Assembly (NCBI RefSeq): GCF_018991925.1 | Contig: NW_024735554.1 | Location: 1,588,695-1,652,694 of the forward strand | DNA: 64,000 nucleotides | Reading direction: 5' to 3' | From: Homarus americanus | Taxonomy: Eukaryota; Arthropoda; Malacostraca; Decapoda; Nephropidae | Shown here: positions 23,237 to 35,474 of the stretch, piece by piece | Layout: each line of letters starts with the position of its first letter | How positions within the stretch are numbered: position 1 is the stretch's first letter | Notes under the pieces: generated by a model | Seen by the model: the letters and a program-made list of their open reading frames with translations, nothing else | Database searches by the model: none | Told to the model about the DNA's origin: nothing | Program-made: the position numbers and the translations under genes

Positions 23237-25617
23237 CAGCTCGAATCGTTAATTCGACCCTTTAAATCAGGATTTCGACAAAAATCTGAACCCCCCCTTT
23301 TTTTTTTTTTATTTGTAGGAATATTACCTACGCGGACCTAAAGCTAAAATGCTGGTCCACCCACTGCTGGGATAAAACACCAGCGTCTTTTTGGTTAAAT
23401 GTAACATCTCCACCACTAGTGTGGGGAGGGGATGCAACTTTTAGCTTCAGACATGAAAAATATTTACCATTTACTGCCAGTAAACAATGGAAACGTAAAA
23501 TATGTACCAATTAGTAATGAAAAGTTGTGCAGTTCCTTCAGCAAATGAAGCTCACCAACTTACAATAGGCTAAATTACCTTACAATGTGTTTTCAGTAGT
23601 CTATGTTGAAGTTATTAGCACAGACTAACTTATCATATCATATACGGTACCACAGTTTTCATTGATCTACCAAAAATACCGGTAGTAAAAACCTTTTCGA
23701 TATTTCACACTTAATATAATACCCGGTAATCTACTTCAACCTCCTATTGTTTACAACGACGCATGACGCACCACCAGCTGTTGAGTATCAGCTAGACGGT
23801 ACACGTGTTTTTTGAATAGTTTTCAGTTAAAAACTGTTGCATCACATGTATATTTTACCTTAACTGTGCCTGAATGAATATATTCTCGGAAATAAATAGT
23901 AGTTTTGCTGAAATGTGATGTATCTTAATGTAAAATAGGATAAAATACATGACGAAAACAAAAGATTTTACCTAACCTTCCAATGTTCAAGAGAAGTTAC
24001 TCGTTTTTTAATAGTTTTTGGTTAAAATAGTTACAGTTGTACCCCACTTAACGCGGTCAATAGAACCCAGAGGGTCCCGCGTTAAGTGAACAACAGAACA
24101 TATGGGATTAATTCCAATAGAAACCAGCCCGACCCCCAAACTCCACTTTTTGAAGACACATAACTATGTTGTAGTAAAAATAACATCTTAATTTTATGAT
24201 GGTACATGCACACAATTAATACTTAAGAGAAATAGAGAAATACAGTCGCCAAGTTAATGTCCATTCAAATAATGGACTCAACTCCCTCCCCCTCTCACAC
24301 TACACTGCTGGCTCTTCCCTCTGAGAAATTTTTTGGGGAAAACCACTAAATTTTAATAAATAATACCTCAAACTAAAGTTAGGATAATACAATTGACATT
24401 GCTGGATTCCTTGTAAGACCAGGAATATTTTGAATATAAATGTCATATATTTTGCACAAAAGATAACATATTTACTAGAGAAAACATTTTATCTAAAATT
24501 TGTATGTCTAATGCAAAATATATGATGTTTATATTCAAAATGATCACCAAATTATAAGAATTCCAGCAATGTAAATTATATTCTGGCCGGGTAATTTGTA
24601 TGAATTTTATGAGCTAAAACAGGCAGTCAGGCAGGGTGGCGGGTGGGGCAAATCTAAAAATAGCGTCTCGAGCCGGACACTCACCGCGTATATGTGGAAA
24701 AAATCCGTGTTAAGTGAAAGTTCAGCTCTGGCGAGGCACCGCGTATATGAAAAAACGCGTTAAGTGAAACCGCGTTAGGCGGGGTAATACTGTATATTAC
24801 AATGGTATTCTATTCATACTGAGCTTGATATAATGCATTCACGGAAATGTAATAATTTTGCTGAAATGAAGTACGTATTACAGTGGAAAGTGGGATAAAA
24901 TCGTGACGAAAACAATTACTTTCGCTTTCTTTCGTTCAAAAGATGTTACCATAATCGCTTTTCGATTGGTTTCCAGTTAAAAAACTGTTGTATTACAATA
25001 ATATTCTATCCTAATTGACTTGAATAAATACTACGATACCATATTTCTGAATATTTTCATTAAAATCCATCCAAATCATTTTCCTTGTCATCGTCTGCAG
25101 CACCAAACAGCTTCTCCCAGTCCACTCCTTGAACAGAGGGTAGAGGGTACGTGTTTTTTTAATCGTTTTCAGTTAAAAAACTGTTACACCACACGTATAT
25201 TTTACCTAAACTGCGCCTGAATGAATATATTCTCGGAAATAAATAGTAGGTTTGCTGAAACGTGATGTATTTCAATGTAAAATAGGATAAAATACATGAC
25301 AAAAACAAAAGACTTTACCTAAGCTTCCGATGTTCTTGAGATGTTATTCGTTTTTTTAATAGTTTTCGGTTAAAATACTGTACTGTTATATTACAATGAT
25401 ATTCTATTCATACTGTGCTTGTTATAATACATTCACCGAAATGTAATATTTTTGCTGAAATTACGTACGTATTACAGTGGAAAGTGGGATAAAATCGTGA
25501 CGAAAACAATGACTTTGAAATATAATGCAATATTAACCCCTAAATCGGTTAATTCGGACAATCGGCTAAAACGGACACCCTTCCCCCCCATTAGTCCGAA
25601 TTAACGAGGGTCGACTG
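23237..25617. mobile_element. Tigger-like element with nested insertion
   Basis: TA-flanked; left CAGCTCGAATCGTTAATTCG, right CGAATTAACGAGGGTCGACTG shortened by a base. It holds several diverged direct repeats of a block with ATATTCTCGGAAATAAATAG and AAAATACATGAC. A separate element (24034-24792) is inserted in it. A shorter inverted relative lies at about 57050-57990. No coding region. Confidence 0.7.
24034..24792. mobile_element. Nested TTAACGCGG-family MITE
   Basis: 759 bp, TA on both sides, CAGTTGTACCCCACTTAACG against CGTTAGGCGGGGTAATACTG. One foldback core at about 24365-24620. Inserted in the element at 23237-25617, so it is the younger of the two. Confidence 0.8.
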
Positions 25618-25931
25618 TATAATACTTTTTTTTTAGTTTTATGCAGAGATGTGGAAAGTTCAGTACAGTACGTACAGTACTGTGATTTGTTACTGAAGTT
25701 AGAGTAGAAGTTATCTTAAAAATATATAATAAAATTAGTTAAGTTATAGTCAGTAGTCCCTTGTTTTTTACAGGAATTACGTATGTTCCTGATATTACCG
25801 TGAAAGAGCAAAACTGTGAATACTCTTCTCCCGATTTTCACTTACCATATAATATTCAATATTATGACCTATAACCTACCCCCTGTATGGCCCTCATTTT
25901 AAATGAGCTTTTAGATAACTATTCAGGAATA

Positions 25932-28630
25932 CAGTCAACCCTCACATTACGCGGTCCCGCATTCTGCGGTTCACCGTTAACGCGGTGCCTTGCCAGAACC
26001 TCACATGCTCACATTACGCGGTACGTGAACCCCATTACGCGGAGAGTGTCCGGCGCGACGCTATTTTTAGATTTGCCCCACGCGCCACCCACCCGCCCGC
26101 CTGCCTGCCTCTCCCTCCTCCTCCCTCCGCTTGGGCAAGCGGCGCGGTAAGGTTGCGCAGTGTGTGTCTTTGTTGCGTTATCACTGACGTCATATGACGT
26201 ATCAGACCTGTGATTGGCCATGCATCCCTACCCCCCTCTGCTGCTAGCTGTAATTGGCTTAAAGTATTATGACGTGTCCACCCGGGGGAGGGAGGAGAGA
26301 CGACGCTTGACCTAGCCGCGGCAGTTTCATCCCTCCAGGCCACTCCGTGTAAACGCGCATCCATTGTTCCGTAAAATGGCTTCCGCCGGACCACCACCCC
26401 CAGAGAGAAACCTTTCCTTACCTGGACCCAGCGGCACTAAACCAAAGAAGACACGACGTTCCTTAAGCTACGAGGTGAAGTATAGCATCATCCAAGAGTT
26501 GGAGAAAGGAACAAGGCAGGTTGATTTGGCGCGCCAGCATGGCGTGAACGAATCTACGATCCGGACTATAAAGAAGGATTCAGCCAAGATAAAGGAGCAC
26601 ATGAAGATCACAAAGTCTACAGGTGCTTCTATGATCAAGTATTTTCACAACCAGGTGCTTCTCAAGACAGAAAAATTACTTGTGAGGTACTTGGTGCGTC
26701 AGGCGCGACGGAACATGGCGGTCGACACGCGCTCTGTTAAGGACTACGCACGTGAACTGTACATGGCAGTGGCACGAAAGATGGGAACTTCAGAGCCCAA
26801 ACCCTTTAATGCTTCCTCTGGGTGGTTACAGAGGTTTAAGATCCGGAACAAGATCACCAATATAAACATTGGTGGTGAAGAAGCGAGTGCTGATCGTGCT
26901 GCGGCTCGGGAATTTCCTCCGTTTTTACGTGAGATTATGGAGGAAGGACAGTACAGTGACGACCAGGTGTTTAACATGGACGAATCTGGTCTTTTCTGGA
27001 AAAAACTACCTTCCAAGTCCTTCGTTGTGAAGAATGCCAGCAGGATTCGGGGCCGGAAAATGCAGAAGGAATGCATCACCGTCCTGTTTACCACCAATGC
27101 CTCCGGTACCTGTAAGCTCAAGTTATCGGTGATCCACACAGCCCGCAAGCCGCACGCCTACAAGAGCATGGACATGACCAAGCTAAATGTCCACTGGCTG
27201 ACAGCACGTAAGGCATGGATGTTCTCTACACTGTCCCTCTCCTGGTTTGATGGCTGTTTTGTTCCCGATGTAAAGAAATTCTGTGAGCGACAGAATGTCC
27301 CATTTAATATTTTGTTGCTGCTGGACAACGCACCAGGACACTCGCCCCTACTGTTAGATCGTCACCCCAACGTAAAAGTGGTCTTCCTTCCTCCCAACAC
27401 TACGTCTATATTACAGCCCATGGACCAGGAGTTGATTTGCAATGTGAAAGCTGCATTCTCAACCAAAAAATTCCAGCTCCTGAACGACTACACCAACACC
27501 AGGGAAGAGTTGCGTAACCTGAGTGACACCACCACCGATAGCAAGAGCGACGAAGATGAGGAACAACAGTTAGAACAGCAAAAAATACTCTTCAAACAAT
27601 TCTGGAGAGTATTTAACATCAAGAAAGCTGTGGACATCTTGGTGGAGTCATGGGATCAGCTGTCTATTGCTACAATTCGTCACGCATGGAGACATGTGTT
27701 GCATGGAATACCAGGTGAGAGGAGGAGTCAATCTGTGACTGGTGAGGTTCAGAATGTTGCAGTAGCAGTGGACCTTGCCAGAGAAGCTGCGCAGACTGTT
27801 ACAGTTCCAGGCTTCTCCGAGACCACCAACGACGACATCCTGGAGGTGATCAGAAATCCTGAAGTGACTGCCGACGAGATGTTGGAAGAAGAACACGCCA
27901 GTGAAGAGGAGGAAGAAGGTGCGGCAGTCTCCGAAGAACACAATTTAAGTCATAGTGATATTAAGGGTGCCATGGAGTGTGCAGAGAAGATGAAGTCCTT
28001 CCTTTCCCGCGACAATGACGATGACCGCTATGAAGTCTTCCATAACCGGCTGGTGCAGGCTATGGAGCCGTACATCAAGGTGTATCACGACAACATCAAC
28101 GCCAGCCGTCAGCAAAGCATAACAGATTTCTTCACCCGCAACCCACCACAGCCAGCCCAAGCCAGTGATAGTGACAGTGAAGTTGACTTTGAGGGATTTG
28201 TCAGGGAAGCCCTGACAACTGTAAGTGACAGTGATGATGATTCACCTAGTAATGGTGATTCACCTGAGGGCCAGTAATCTGCCCTCTGCCTCGGAACCAG
28301 CCTCCATCCCCGTATGCCGACCCATCTCTTCTACTACCGTAAGTGTTCCACCTAATTTTTAGTTTTCTAACCTTACCTTTATTTTTCCTATGTTAACCTT
28401 TATCTTTCCTAACCTAACCTCTTCTATATTACTTGTTTTTTCATACCATCATAAAGTTAAGATAAAATTTTTACTGCAACATAGTTATGTGTCGTCAAAA
28501 AGTGGAGTTTGGGGATCGGCCTGGACTCCATTTCAATTAATCCCATATGTTATGTTATTCACTTTACGCGTTCCTCACTTTCCGCGGTACCCTCCGGGTT
28601 ACATTAACCGCGTAAAGTGAGGGTTAACTG
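25932..28630 (+). mobile_element. Complete pogo/Tigger DNA transposon
   Basis: 2699 bp between TA target duplications (25930-25931 and 28631-28632). Left CAGTCAACCCTCACATTACG and right CGTAAAGTGAGGGTTAACTG are terminal inverted repeats, with further TTACGCGG / CCGCGTAA subterminal motifs. It carries one uninterrupted transposase gene. It lies in the large intron after exon 31731-30981, in the opposite direction to gene A. Confidence 0.92.
26364..28277 (+). CDS. Tigger-type transposase, intact
   Basis: 637 codons, no stop or frameshift. An internal ATG five codons in (MASAGPPPPE) may be the real start. Domains in order: psq-type helix-turn-helix (about 35-85: SYEVKYSIIQELEKGTRQVD, VNESTIRTIKKD); CENP-B-type DNA-binding domain (about 100-170: LVRYLVRQARR, SSGWLQRFKIRN); DDE integrase core (about 195-400). 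The three acids expected for Tigger are visible in VFNMDESGLFWKKLP, ILLLLDNAPGHSP and TTSILQPMDQELI. The last 200 residues are acidic and Ser/Asp-rich, with a SITDFF-TRNPPQPA segment also found in the deleted copy next door. The enzyme cuts and pastes elements with matching ends into TA sites. Its codon use and GC content are clearly higher than the surroundings. It could mobilise the related MITEs in the window. Confidence 0.93.
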   Translation: MFRKMASAGPPPPERNLSLPGPSGTKPKKTRRSLSYEVKYSIIQELEKGTRQVDLARQHGVNESTIRTIKKDSAKIKEHMKITKSTGASMIKYFHNQVLLKTEKLLVRYLVRQARRNMAVDTRSVKDYARELYMAVARKMGTSEPKPFNASSGWLQRFKIRNKITNINIGGEEASADRAAAREFPPFLREIMEEGQYSDDQVFNMDESGLFWKKLPSKSFVVKNASRIRGRKMQKECITVLFTTNASGTCKLKLSVIHTARKPHAYKSMDMTKLNVHWLTARKAWMFSTLSLSWFDGCFVPDVKKFCERQNVPFNILLLLDNAPGHSPLLLDRHPNVKVVFLPPNTTSILQPMDQELICNVKAAFSTKKFQLLNDYTNTREELRNLSDTTTDSKSDEDEEQQLEQQKILFKQFWRVFNIKKAVDILVESWDQLSIATIRHAWRHVLHGIPGERRSQSVTGEVQNVAVAVDLAREAAQTVTVPGFSETTNDDILEVIRNPEVTADEMLEEEHASEEEEEGAAVSEEHNLSHSDIKGAMECAEKMKSFLSRDNDDDRYEVFHNRLVQAMEPYIKVYHDNINASRQQSITDFFTRNPPQPAQASDSDSEVDFEGFVREALTTVSDSDDDSPSNGDSPEGQ

Positions 28631-28671
28631 TATTTTAGCAAAAAATGGTGTGTCTGACTTAATTAGAATTA

Positions 28672-29298
28672 CAGTCAACCCTCGCTTTACGCGGTCCCAC
28701 TTTACGCATTTCCACGTTTACGCGGTACCCTGCCAAACATGGAATGCTCATTTCCGCGGTGTGTGTACCCTTTTACGCGGAGAGCGGCGCGAGCAGGGTG
28801 CGCACAAGGTCACCCAGTCATCAAAACATTACCGAGTTCTTCACCCGCCACCCACCACAGCCGGCCCAAGTCAGTGATAGTGATTATGATAGTGAGGATA
28901 TGGACTTGTATGGACTTTGAGGGGTTTGACAAAGAGGCCCTGCAAGCATCTGTAGTGGATAGTGATACAATTGATACAAGTGGGGGGCCAATAATCTGCC
29001 CTCTGCCTCAGAACCAACCCCCCATCCCCGTGTGCCCAGCCATCTTTTCTACTAATTAAGTGTAAAAAAAACCTAATATTATTGATATTTCTCTTAATTA
29101 TTGTGTGTGCATACCATCACAAAATTAAGAAGTTATTTTTACTACAACGTAGGTATTGTGTCTGAAAAAGTGGAGTTTGGGGGTCGGCCCGGTCTCTATT
29201 TCAATTAATCCCATATGTTATGTTGTTCACTTTACGCGTTTCTCACTTTACGCGGGCCGCCGTGGGTTCAATTGACCGTGTAAAGTGAGGGTTCACTG
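28672..29298 (+). mobile_element. Internally deleted derivative of the Tigger element
   Basis: 627 bp, TA-flanked, CAGTCAACCCTCGCTTTACG to CGTGTAAAGTGAGGGTTCACTG minus two bases. Inside, only the transposase C-terminal coding text survives (TEFFTRHPPQPAQVSDSD on the plus strand, then broken), fused to the left end. It starts 41 bp after the end of the complete element. Confidence 0.88.
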
Positions 29299-29371
29299 TA
29301 CTACGTGAAACAGCACTTGATCGGTGAAGGGTAAGGGGGAGGTCAGGGACTCAGGATTATACGGTTCAGTA

Positions 29372-29903
29372 CAGTGAGTTCTGCTATAACGCGTGTTTTG
29401 ATAACGCGAATTTGCTCTAACACGATTTATGAATTAGGAACGATATTTGTATAACGCGAACGCTTGTTTGCTATAACGCGATTTTTGCTTACTATTTCTC
29501 CAATTTTGTGGTATTAACTGTGAATATGGTAAAGAAGAATATCTCCAAGAAGCGTTCTGGTGATAGAATTCCCGGTGATGATCGTAAAAGAAAGGATATA
29601 ACACTTGAAGAGAAGCTCGATTTTATCAACCTCAAAATCACCCTTCTCCCCCATCAAGTTACATTCATATTTTTTCAAGGTAAAGTGTTACATTTACTGT
29701 ATGATTTCATTATTAGATATGAATGTAACATTTATTTAGACTGTGCTATCCTTTGTATTAGGCTAACTACTAAATTTTTTCGATTTCGAGTAATCTGCAC
29801 CTAACCCTATTTTCTCCATAAGCCCTGTTATTTCTATTACGCGATTTTCTATAACACGATATTTTACAAGAACACAATTATCGCGTTATAGCAGAACTAC
29901 CTG
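29372..29903 (+). pseudogene. Small Tigger element, CTATAACGCG family, with transposase N-terminus
   Basis: 532 bp between TA sites; CAGTGAGTTCTGCTATAACG against CGTTATAGCAGAACTACCTG. From 29526 the plus strand reads MVKKNISKKRSGDRIPG then DDRKRKDITLEEKLDFINLK, the start of a Tigger helix-turn-helix, and then ceases to match. TATAACGCG motifs are repeated along the left end. Confidence 0.85.
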
Positions 29904-30980
29904 TATTTCAAATAAATTTAATTTTATATAAAAAAGGTATTTCTACAGTATATTATTTAGAATATACGTATATACAGTACCAATAAAGGTATGAAAATAT
30001 TTAAATACATAGTGGTTACTCAGTGAGCATGGCAGTTACACCCGGACCACAGGGGCTGATGACTACTGCCACAACAGTAGATATATATACCGTACAGTAT
30101 TATGTGAATGATGAAAATAAACAAATAGATTTAAGAAACCATGAGTGATGATGATCTGCGCATGGTAGATGATAAATTGTCCTATGAGGAAAGAAATGAT
30201 GAAATGAACATGAAAACCACTTGATAGTCCTGGTCCAGCAATCACTACCTCTGCTGTGCTGTGTTATTTGACTAAAAATAGCACTTCACATTAACCCTGT
30301 AAATGATAAATAACAGATAGATAGAGAATAATACACAACAGTATACTCTAAACTTGTAGACAGCTTCTTTCAGTTACATATATCCTTCAGTTGCTTCAAA
30401 ATCATTATTGTTGCCACTGAACCACCAGGACTGATATCACACATTAAAGCAAACTGCTATATTTGGTCTCTATCATAATATAATCCAGTTTTTTTTAGAT
30501 TTGGTGAACTCCTGCAAGATCTATGTTCCAGCAATGCCACTTTCAAGCTTCTCTCTCATCTTTAACTTATCTGCAACAATTATACTCATTTTCTTTTTCC
30601 CTCATTCTTTCCTTTCCTGAGACCTTAAACACTTAATATGGGTTAAAACTTATAAAAGAGGTAAATTTTTTTGGACACTTGCTCAGAATTCCTCAGTATG
30701 TGGCAAGTAAACAACAACTGACGTCATGCAGGGATTAACTGATTCACTGTAATACAGTATTGCTATTAAACTTTGAAAGAGGCTGCAGCAACTAAGGCTA
30801 CTGTATACAGTTTTACCGTCAAAATTCATATTGAATTACAGGGTAATTTTTAGTATTATCATTATTTTCCTATTTATTAAAATATTAACAAAAAACATAG
30901 CGTAAAACTTATAAAAGCAAATCCAATCTACAATACCTTTCAACTAATATTTTCATTCCAACAAGTTTACGATAACTAAC
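29904..30980. other. Intronic, no recognisable feature
   Basis: AT-rich sequence between the Tigger elements and the donor of exon 31731-30981. No open frame with coding character and no terminal repeats seen. Confidence 0.5.
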
Positions 30981-31731
30981 CTTTAATAAGACGGCGTCTG
31001 TTCCACGTTTGTGTATTAACATTATACACAAATAGAGGACTTTTTGCAAGTAATTGTTTCAGGTCCCAAATACTACGAACAAAGTTACACTGCACTTGTG
31101 AAAAAAGATATTCTGTGGTCATTATCTGTGATTTAGGCACCTGTGAGGTAATTACTTGAGCAATGCATGTCTCAACTATCACCAAGTTTTTATGCTCAGA
31201 GAATGTCAAAGACCCATTTACTATGTCCTTGCACTGTTCTGATAAAAGTGCTCTGAACCACTTTATATGATCATGCACAATATCAACATTCAAATCTGGT
31301 AAACTTTCCGATGAAAGTTGCCAGAGAGAATGGGGTTTTTTACTTAAATTTTCACTGCCAGAATTGTTCAGTAATTTAATATTTTTTGAAGAGGATGGCA
31401 TTTGTGTTTCCTGCTCCTGGCACTGTAAAGTTTTGTTCTGTGTAACATTTGGAAACTGTAAGGACGAAGGAATTTTTTCAGAAACGAAAAAGTTTTGGGA
31501 ATCTGTCTCTTGTAGTTGATAATCTGCGCTAGGATATAATGGGCCGGGTTGTCCTCCCAATGAACTTGACTCTGAGTTTCTGACTTTCTCTTCCACACAT
31601 AACGCTGTCCTTGTATTCTGTGAGCAAGATGTTTTTCTATTACCAATTAGTTGTAATACTGGGATAGCATCAAGTATTATAATCGGCGACGGTTTTGCAC
31701 CCTGACACTCTGATACTGTCATTTCATCCAT
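30981..31731 (-). CDS. Probable first coding exon of MBD gene A (or of a separate gene)
   Basis: Open for 250 codons from ATG (GAAATGG, a fair Kozak context; an in-frame TGA lies about 50 bp upstream) to an AAAG|GTTAGT donor in phase 1. The N-terminal half is polar. The C-terminal part, from DIVHDHIKWFRALLSEQCKD through LVIVETCIAQVITSQVPKSQ to IWDLKQLLAKSPLFVYNVNT, looks like a globular helical region. I do not recognise the family. The donor phase fits three downstream acceptors: 23083 (terminal reading), the 18-nt microexon at 22841, and the repeat exon at 22550. Joining it to gene A is inference from order and phase only. The 7.9-kb intron that follows holds the intact Tigger element. Confidence 0.6.
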
Positions 31732-32344
31732 TTCTAGGTCTGTACTGTACTTAAGAAAACCTGCTTCTCCTGTGACTCATGTGGTACTATACAAGGCCAA
31801 TTTTTCTTACAGTACAGTATATATTTCTTTAAAGTCCATTCATGTACTGTTCTCTAGTAGAGGGACAGCCTCCACTGTAACATGGGTAATATATAGTTGA
31901 TGAAGTCTTTGCACTGACTACAACACACACTTTCATCTGACCCTGTAATCTATTTTCCATTTCCTTATTATAAGCTTGATAGCACCTATGTTGGTATGAT
32001 CACTTCTATTACTACAGTACTGTACACTATAAGCAAGTTGAGTATACAGTAGTTAGGAACATGTACTGTATCTGGCATACTGTATGACCAATCCTTCCAC
32101 AAGATTTTAATGCCTAGAATATTTCTTTGATTTCTGGTCGAGATATGTAACACTGAATTCCTTCTTTTCTCTCAAAATATACCGTACTGTATACATGAAT
32201 CTGATTTCAGCCAAGCAACACAGACGAATTTTATATTATAAAAGTTCTTGTATCTGTGACACATCTGAACACAAGAAACTGGTTCCTGTTACATTATCAA
32301 TACAGTAACGGGCTCTGACAGAAAAATTGGCCATATTTAGTAAT
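31732..32344. other. Gene-free gap between two minus-strand exons
   Basis: Lies just upstream of the ATG at 31731 and downstream of the stop at 32345, so a promoter for gene A could be here. I see no convincing core promoter. Short TACTGTA/TACAGTA palindromes are frequent, as elsewhere in the window. Confidence 0.4.
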
Positions 32345-32466
32345 TCACAAGTAAAAGTATTTCTTAGATTTTGCAATTGTCTCCTTCAGCTGCACATACA
32401 CTTTGCTGTAAGTGCTTCTATGTTGATAAAATTCAGGATATGACCCATAAACCTCTGCATTGGCAC
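32345..32466 (-). CDS. Candidate orphan terminal exon with stop
   Basis: After a TTTTCCAG acceptor, a phase-1 reading gives GANAEVYGSYPEFYQHRSTY, then SKVYVQLKETIAKSKKYFYL and TGA. Composition looks coding, and the short reading is bounded by acceptor and stop, so I read it as a last exon. It lies 614 bp upstream (in minus order) of the 31731 exon and about 20 kb downstream of the apparent end of gene B. It may be an alternative 3' exon of gene B, reached through a phase-1 donor inside exon 54323-52687, or the end of a gene whose other exons I cannot see. No family recognised. Confidence 0.4.
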
Positions 32467-32577
32467 CTGGAAAACAAAGAAAAGAAAGTTATTTAAATAA
32501 TATATGAACAAAAGTGCTTCATAATTACAAGACAAGAATCACTCTGAAAATATTCACTTACAGTACGTATATTAATA

Positions 32578-34373
32578 CAGTTAAGTCTGGATTTATGCGG
32601 TTTTGGTTTACTCGTTTCGTCATTTACACGGTGTCTTGCCAGAATTGAGATGCTTTAATTATGCGGTAAATTTGGTCATTTACGCGGATGTAATGGCCCC
32701 TGTCTCATCAACAGAAAGCTTTATATAAATGGGTCAAATACATCTGATTTATATTCAGATTCACCCCCTGTACTTTTCCACTACCTATGAGTAAGACATG
32801 AACTGATCACGTGAAGGGTAACTTTCCCAAGAGGGAGAAGCCCATATGTCAGCATCTATGTAAGCGCGCACCAGTGCTCGCTCTTAGCCAGTCACTCACA
32901 TCAACTAATATCGAACGGACGTTGATCCACGTTTATATTACATAAACGCCGTCCTTTCTCATTCACTCATAAATAGTGGAACTTACGGTTGATATACACT
33001 CAGGAATTATAAACATAATACTTTTATAATAAAACAAGAAACTTCAATTGGGTTTCGTTACTAAAAGCCCAATATATATTATATGTGTACCAACCTGGTT
33101 AACTGGGGAATTAACCAGCGTAACATATAAGGTGGCAGCTCGTGTGGGTACGGAAGCTTTAAGGCAGTATACATACCATGACGCCAGTTTTTTGTGAAAA
33201 CAAGAAAACAAAAAACAGTGACGTGTTACATAATCCGAGTGTTAAAATTGTATCCAGTATCGTGACGATAATTAGTGAGTGCTCCTCATCTCTGACACCC
33301 TCAAGAAGTGCAGAATTATTATTATATACAACCTGTTTGGTGAAGAGACCTTCGCCTCAAACTTATCACCTCAACACCCCCATCCCCCCAACCCCTCGCT
33401 GGGTGGCGTAGGTGGCACGGTCAGGCCCCCCCAGTCAGGCTTTTAGGCTAACAGTTTTTATCTTATATAATATCTCAGACTAAAGTTAGGAGATTATAAT
33501 TTGCATTGCTGGAATCCTTGCAAGACAGCCAATAATTTGAATAAAAACGTCATATATTTTGCTCAAGAGATAAAAATTGTTGTACATTAGTGTACAGTAC
33601 TGTAGTACATTTTATAAAAAAGTTTTTCAACTGTATTTTTGGGTAGATTTACATAGATTTCTTCATTTATTTTCATCCATTTACATGCACACACCATACT
33701 AAAAGAAACGTAATAGAAATAAATGACGTTAGTGCAAAGCTGGAGTGCACATACTAATTTGATTACGGTACTAAAATTGTTTTGTCGAGTGCAAATTATA
33801 GCATGTTTATATTCAAATTAATCAGTATGTTACAAGAATCCCAGCTATGTTAATTATATTCACCCAGGTCATTTCACTGGCTTTTTATAAGAGAGAAGCT
33901 TAGTCACCTAAGAACTGATAAATATACATGCGTTAGACCTAGGCCTGTGCCAACTGTCAAACGTACTACTTCCCCTCCCCCCACGCCCCCTCTCTCGCTC
34001 CCACCCTCTCTCTCCCCCATCTGCTTGGCGTTGCTGGGATCCTTGTAAAACAGTGAATAATTTTAATATAAACGTCATGTATTTTGCACAAGAGATAAAA
34101 ATTAATCACCTGTATCACATTACAGTAGTGATTTAAGAGTAAAAGTGTATATGTACGTATATAGTATTCCACATATACGTAAGTATAAATATAAAGTTCA
34201 TGTGATGATCGGACAACGTCCACTTCGGTTAACGTCACGTTTCCAAGAACGTATCTAGGACGTTAACCGGCACATGACTGTAATCCCATAAGTTCTGTTA
34301 TTTCATTTACACGTTTCTCGTTTTACGGGGTACTCCGCGGGTTCAATTGACCACGTAAATGAAGACCCAACTG
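32578..34373. mobile_element. Composite Tigger-like element
   Basis: TA-flanked; CAGTTAAGTCTGGATTTATG against AAATGAAGACCCAACTG. Inside are a foldback core relative (33478-33870) and the right end of the GGTTAACGTCC family (CCGGCACATGACTG, ending 34282), so an element has inserted in or recombined with another. 56083-56818 is a simpler copy of the outer family. Confidence 0.75.
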
Positions 34374-34400
34374 TATTCTATTCTTATTCTCACTACAGTA

Positions 34401-34860
34401 CAGGTAGTCCCCGACTTACAACTGCCTCAACTTATGTCCATCGGTACTTACGACCTGCTCTGACCTTACTACCGTCGGGACATACGACCGCCGCAGTCTT
34501 GACCAAAATTAATTTTTTATTTTTTCAAATGACGCGCGCATTTTCTATACCGAAACGTTTCCAGTTAATGTACGGTAGTCTCCATGTATGATTAGAAAAT
34601 TATGGGGGCCCCATGTGCATTCAGCTGACTACATTAAAGGTAAGTGCTCAGTCACATTGTATCCATTCCTCATTAATTATTACTTTTAGGGTACTGTATT
34701 TCCTTGCAGATTTTTTATTTATTCATTTATTTTTGTTTAATTTTTAAAAATTTAATTTTTTTATTTATTTTTTATATTTTTTTAATTTTATTTTTTATCT
34801 ATGTCGGACTTACGACCTGGATTTGGGTCCCTAACCCCGTCGTAATTCGGGGAGCACCTG
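34401..34860. mobile_element. MITE of the CCCCGACTTAC family
   Basis: 460 bp between TA sites, CAGGTAGTCCCCGACTTAC against GTAATTCGGGGAGCACCTG. The middle is T-rich low complexity. A sister copy is at 55251-55663 and a partial one at 35475-35650. Confidence 0.85.
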
Positions 34861-35474
34861 TATATAAGAAAACCATTCTCGTTTATATAAATATGGTCCC
34901 TTAAGGTAATGTGTCCAATTTATATTGTAATTTTCCAATGTGTTACACTCTTAAAATACAATAGTTACGTACTAATTTACAGTAGTTTGGTAGGTTTTAA
35001 GTTTGAGAACCATTTTATTTTTTAGGTATAATATTGGGTTTTTCGCGTCAGTGGGGAACCATAACCTATTTTCTCACATGATATGTTATTCAATATACAA
35101 TTATTTACTTAATGAATGGTTTCCAAGGAACTTACTCCATTGACATAGCAAGGGCTACCTATAATATGTGATGAAAATACTAAGAATTATCAACTAAGGT
35201 TATGAGGAGGAACCTGGGATCATAATGAGTACTGTAAATATTTACTACCTGCCTTCACTGTAGGCACCACTGAATTAATTAGTGTCATTATATTCACATC
35301 TGTGAGTCATTTTGTAACATTATGAATACAGTACAGACAATCCTCACAATACATATTGCAACTGTACTTACTTTCACATATCCTGTACAATATTCGACAA
35401 TTTTTTTAACATTTGGATAACATATTATCCTGAAAGTGCCCACCGAGCCGTAATTAATTTTTTAAAACCAAATA

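Noticed and set aside
26744..27148. Minus-strand frames inside the Tigger transposase
   Set aside because: Mirror frames of a GC-rich coding region; the plus strand has domains, catalytic motifs and full length.
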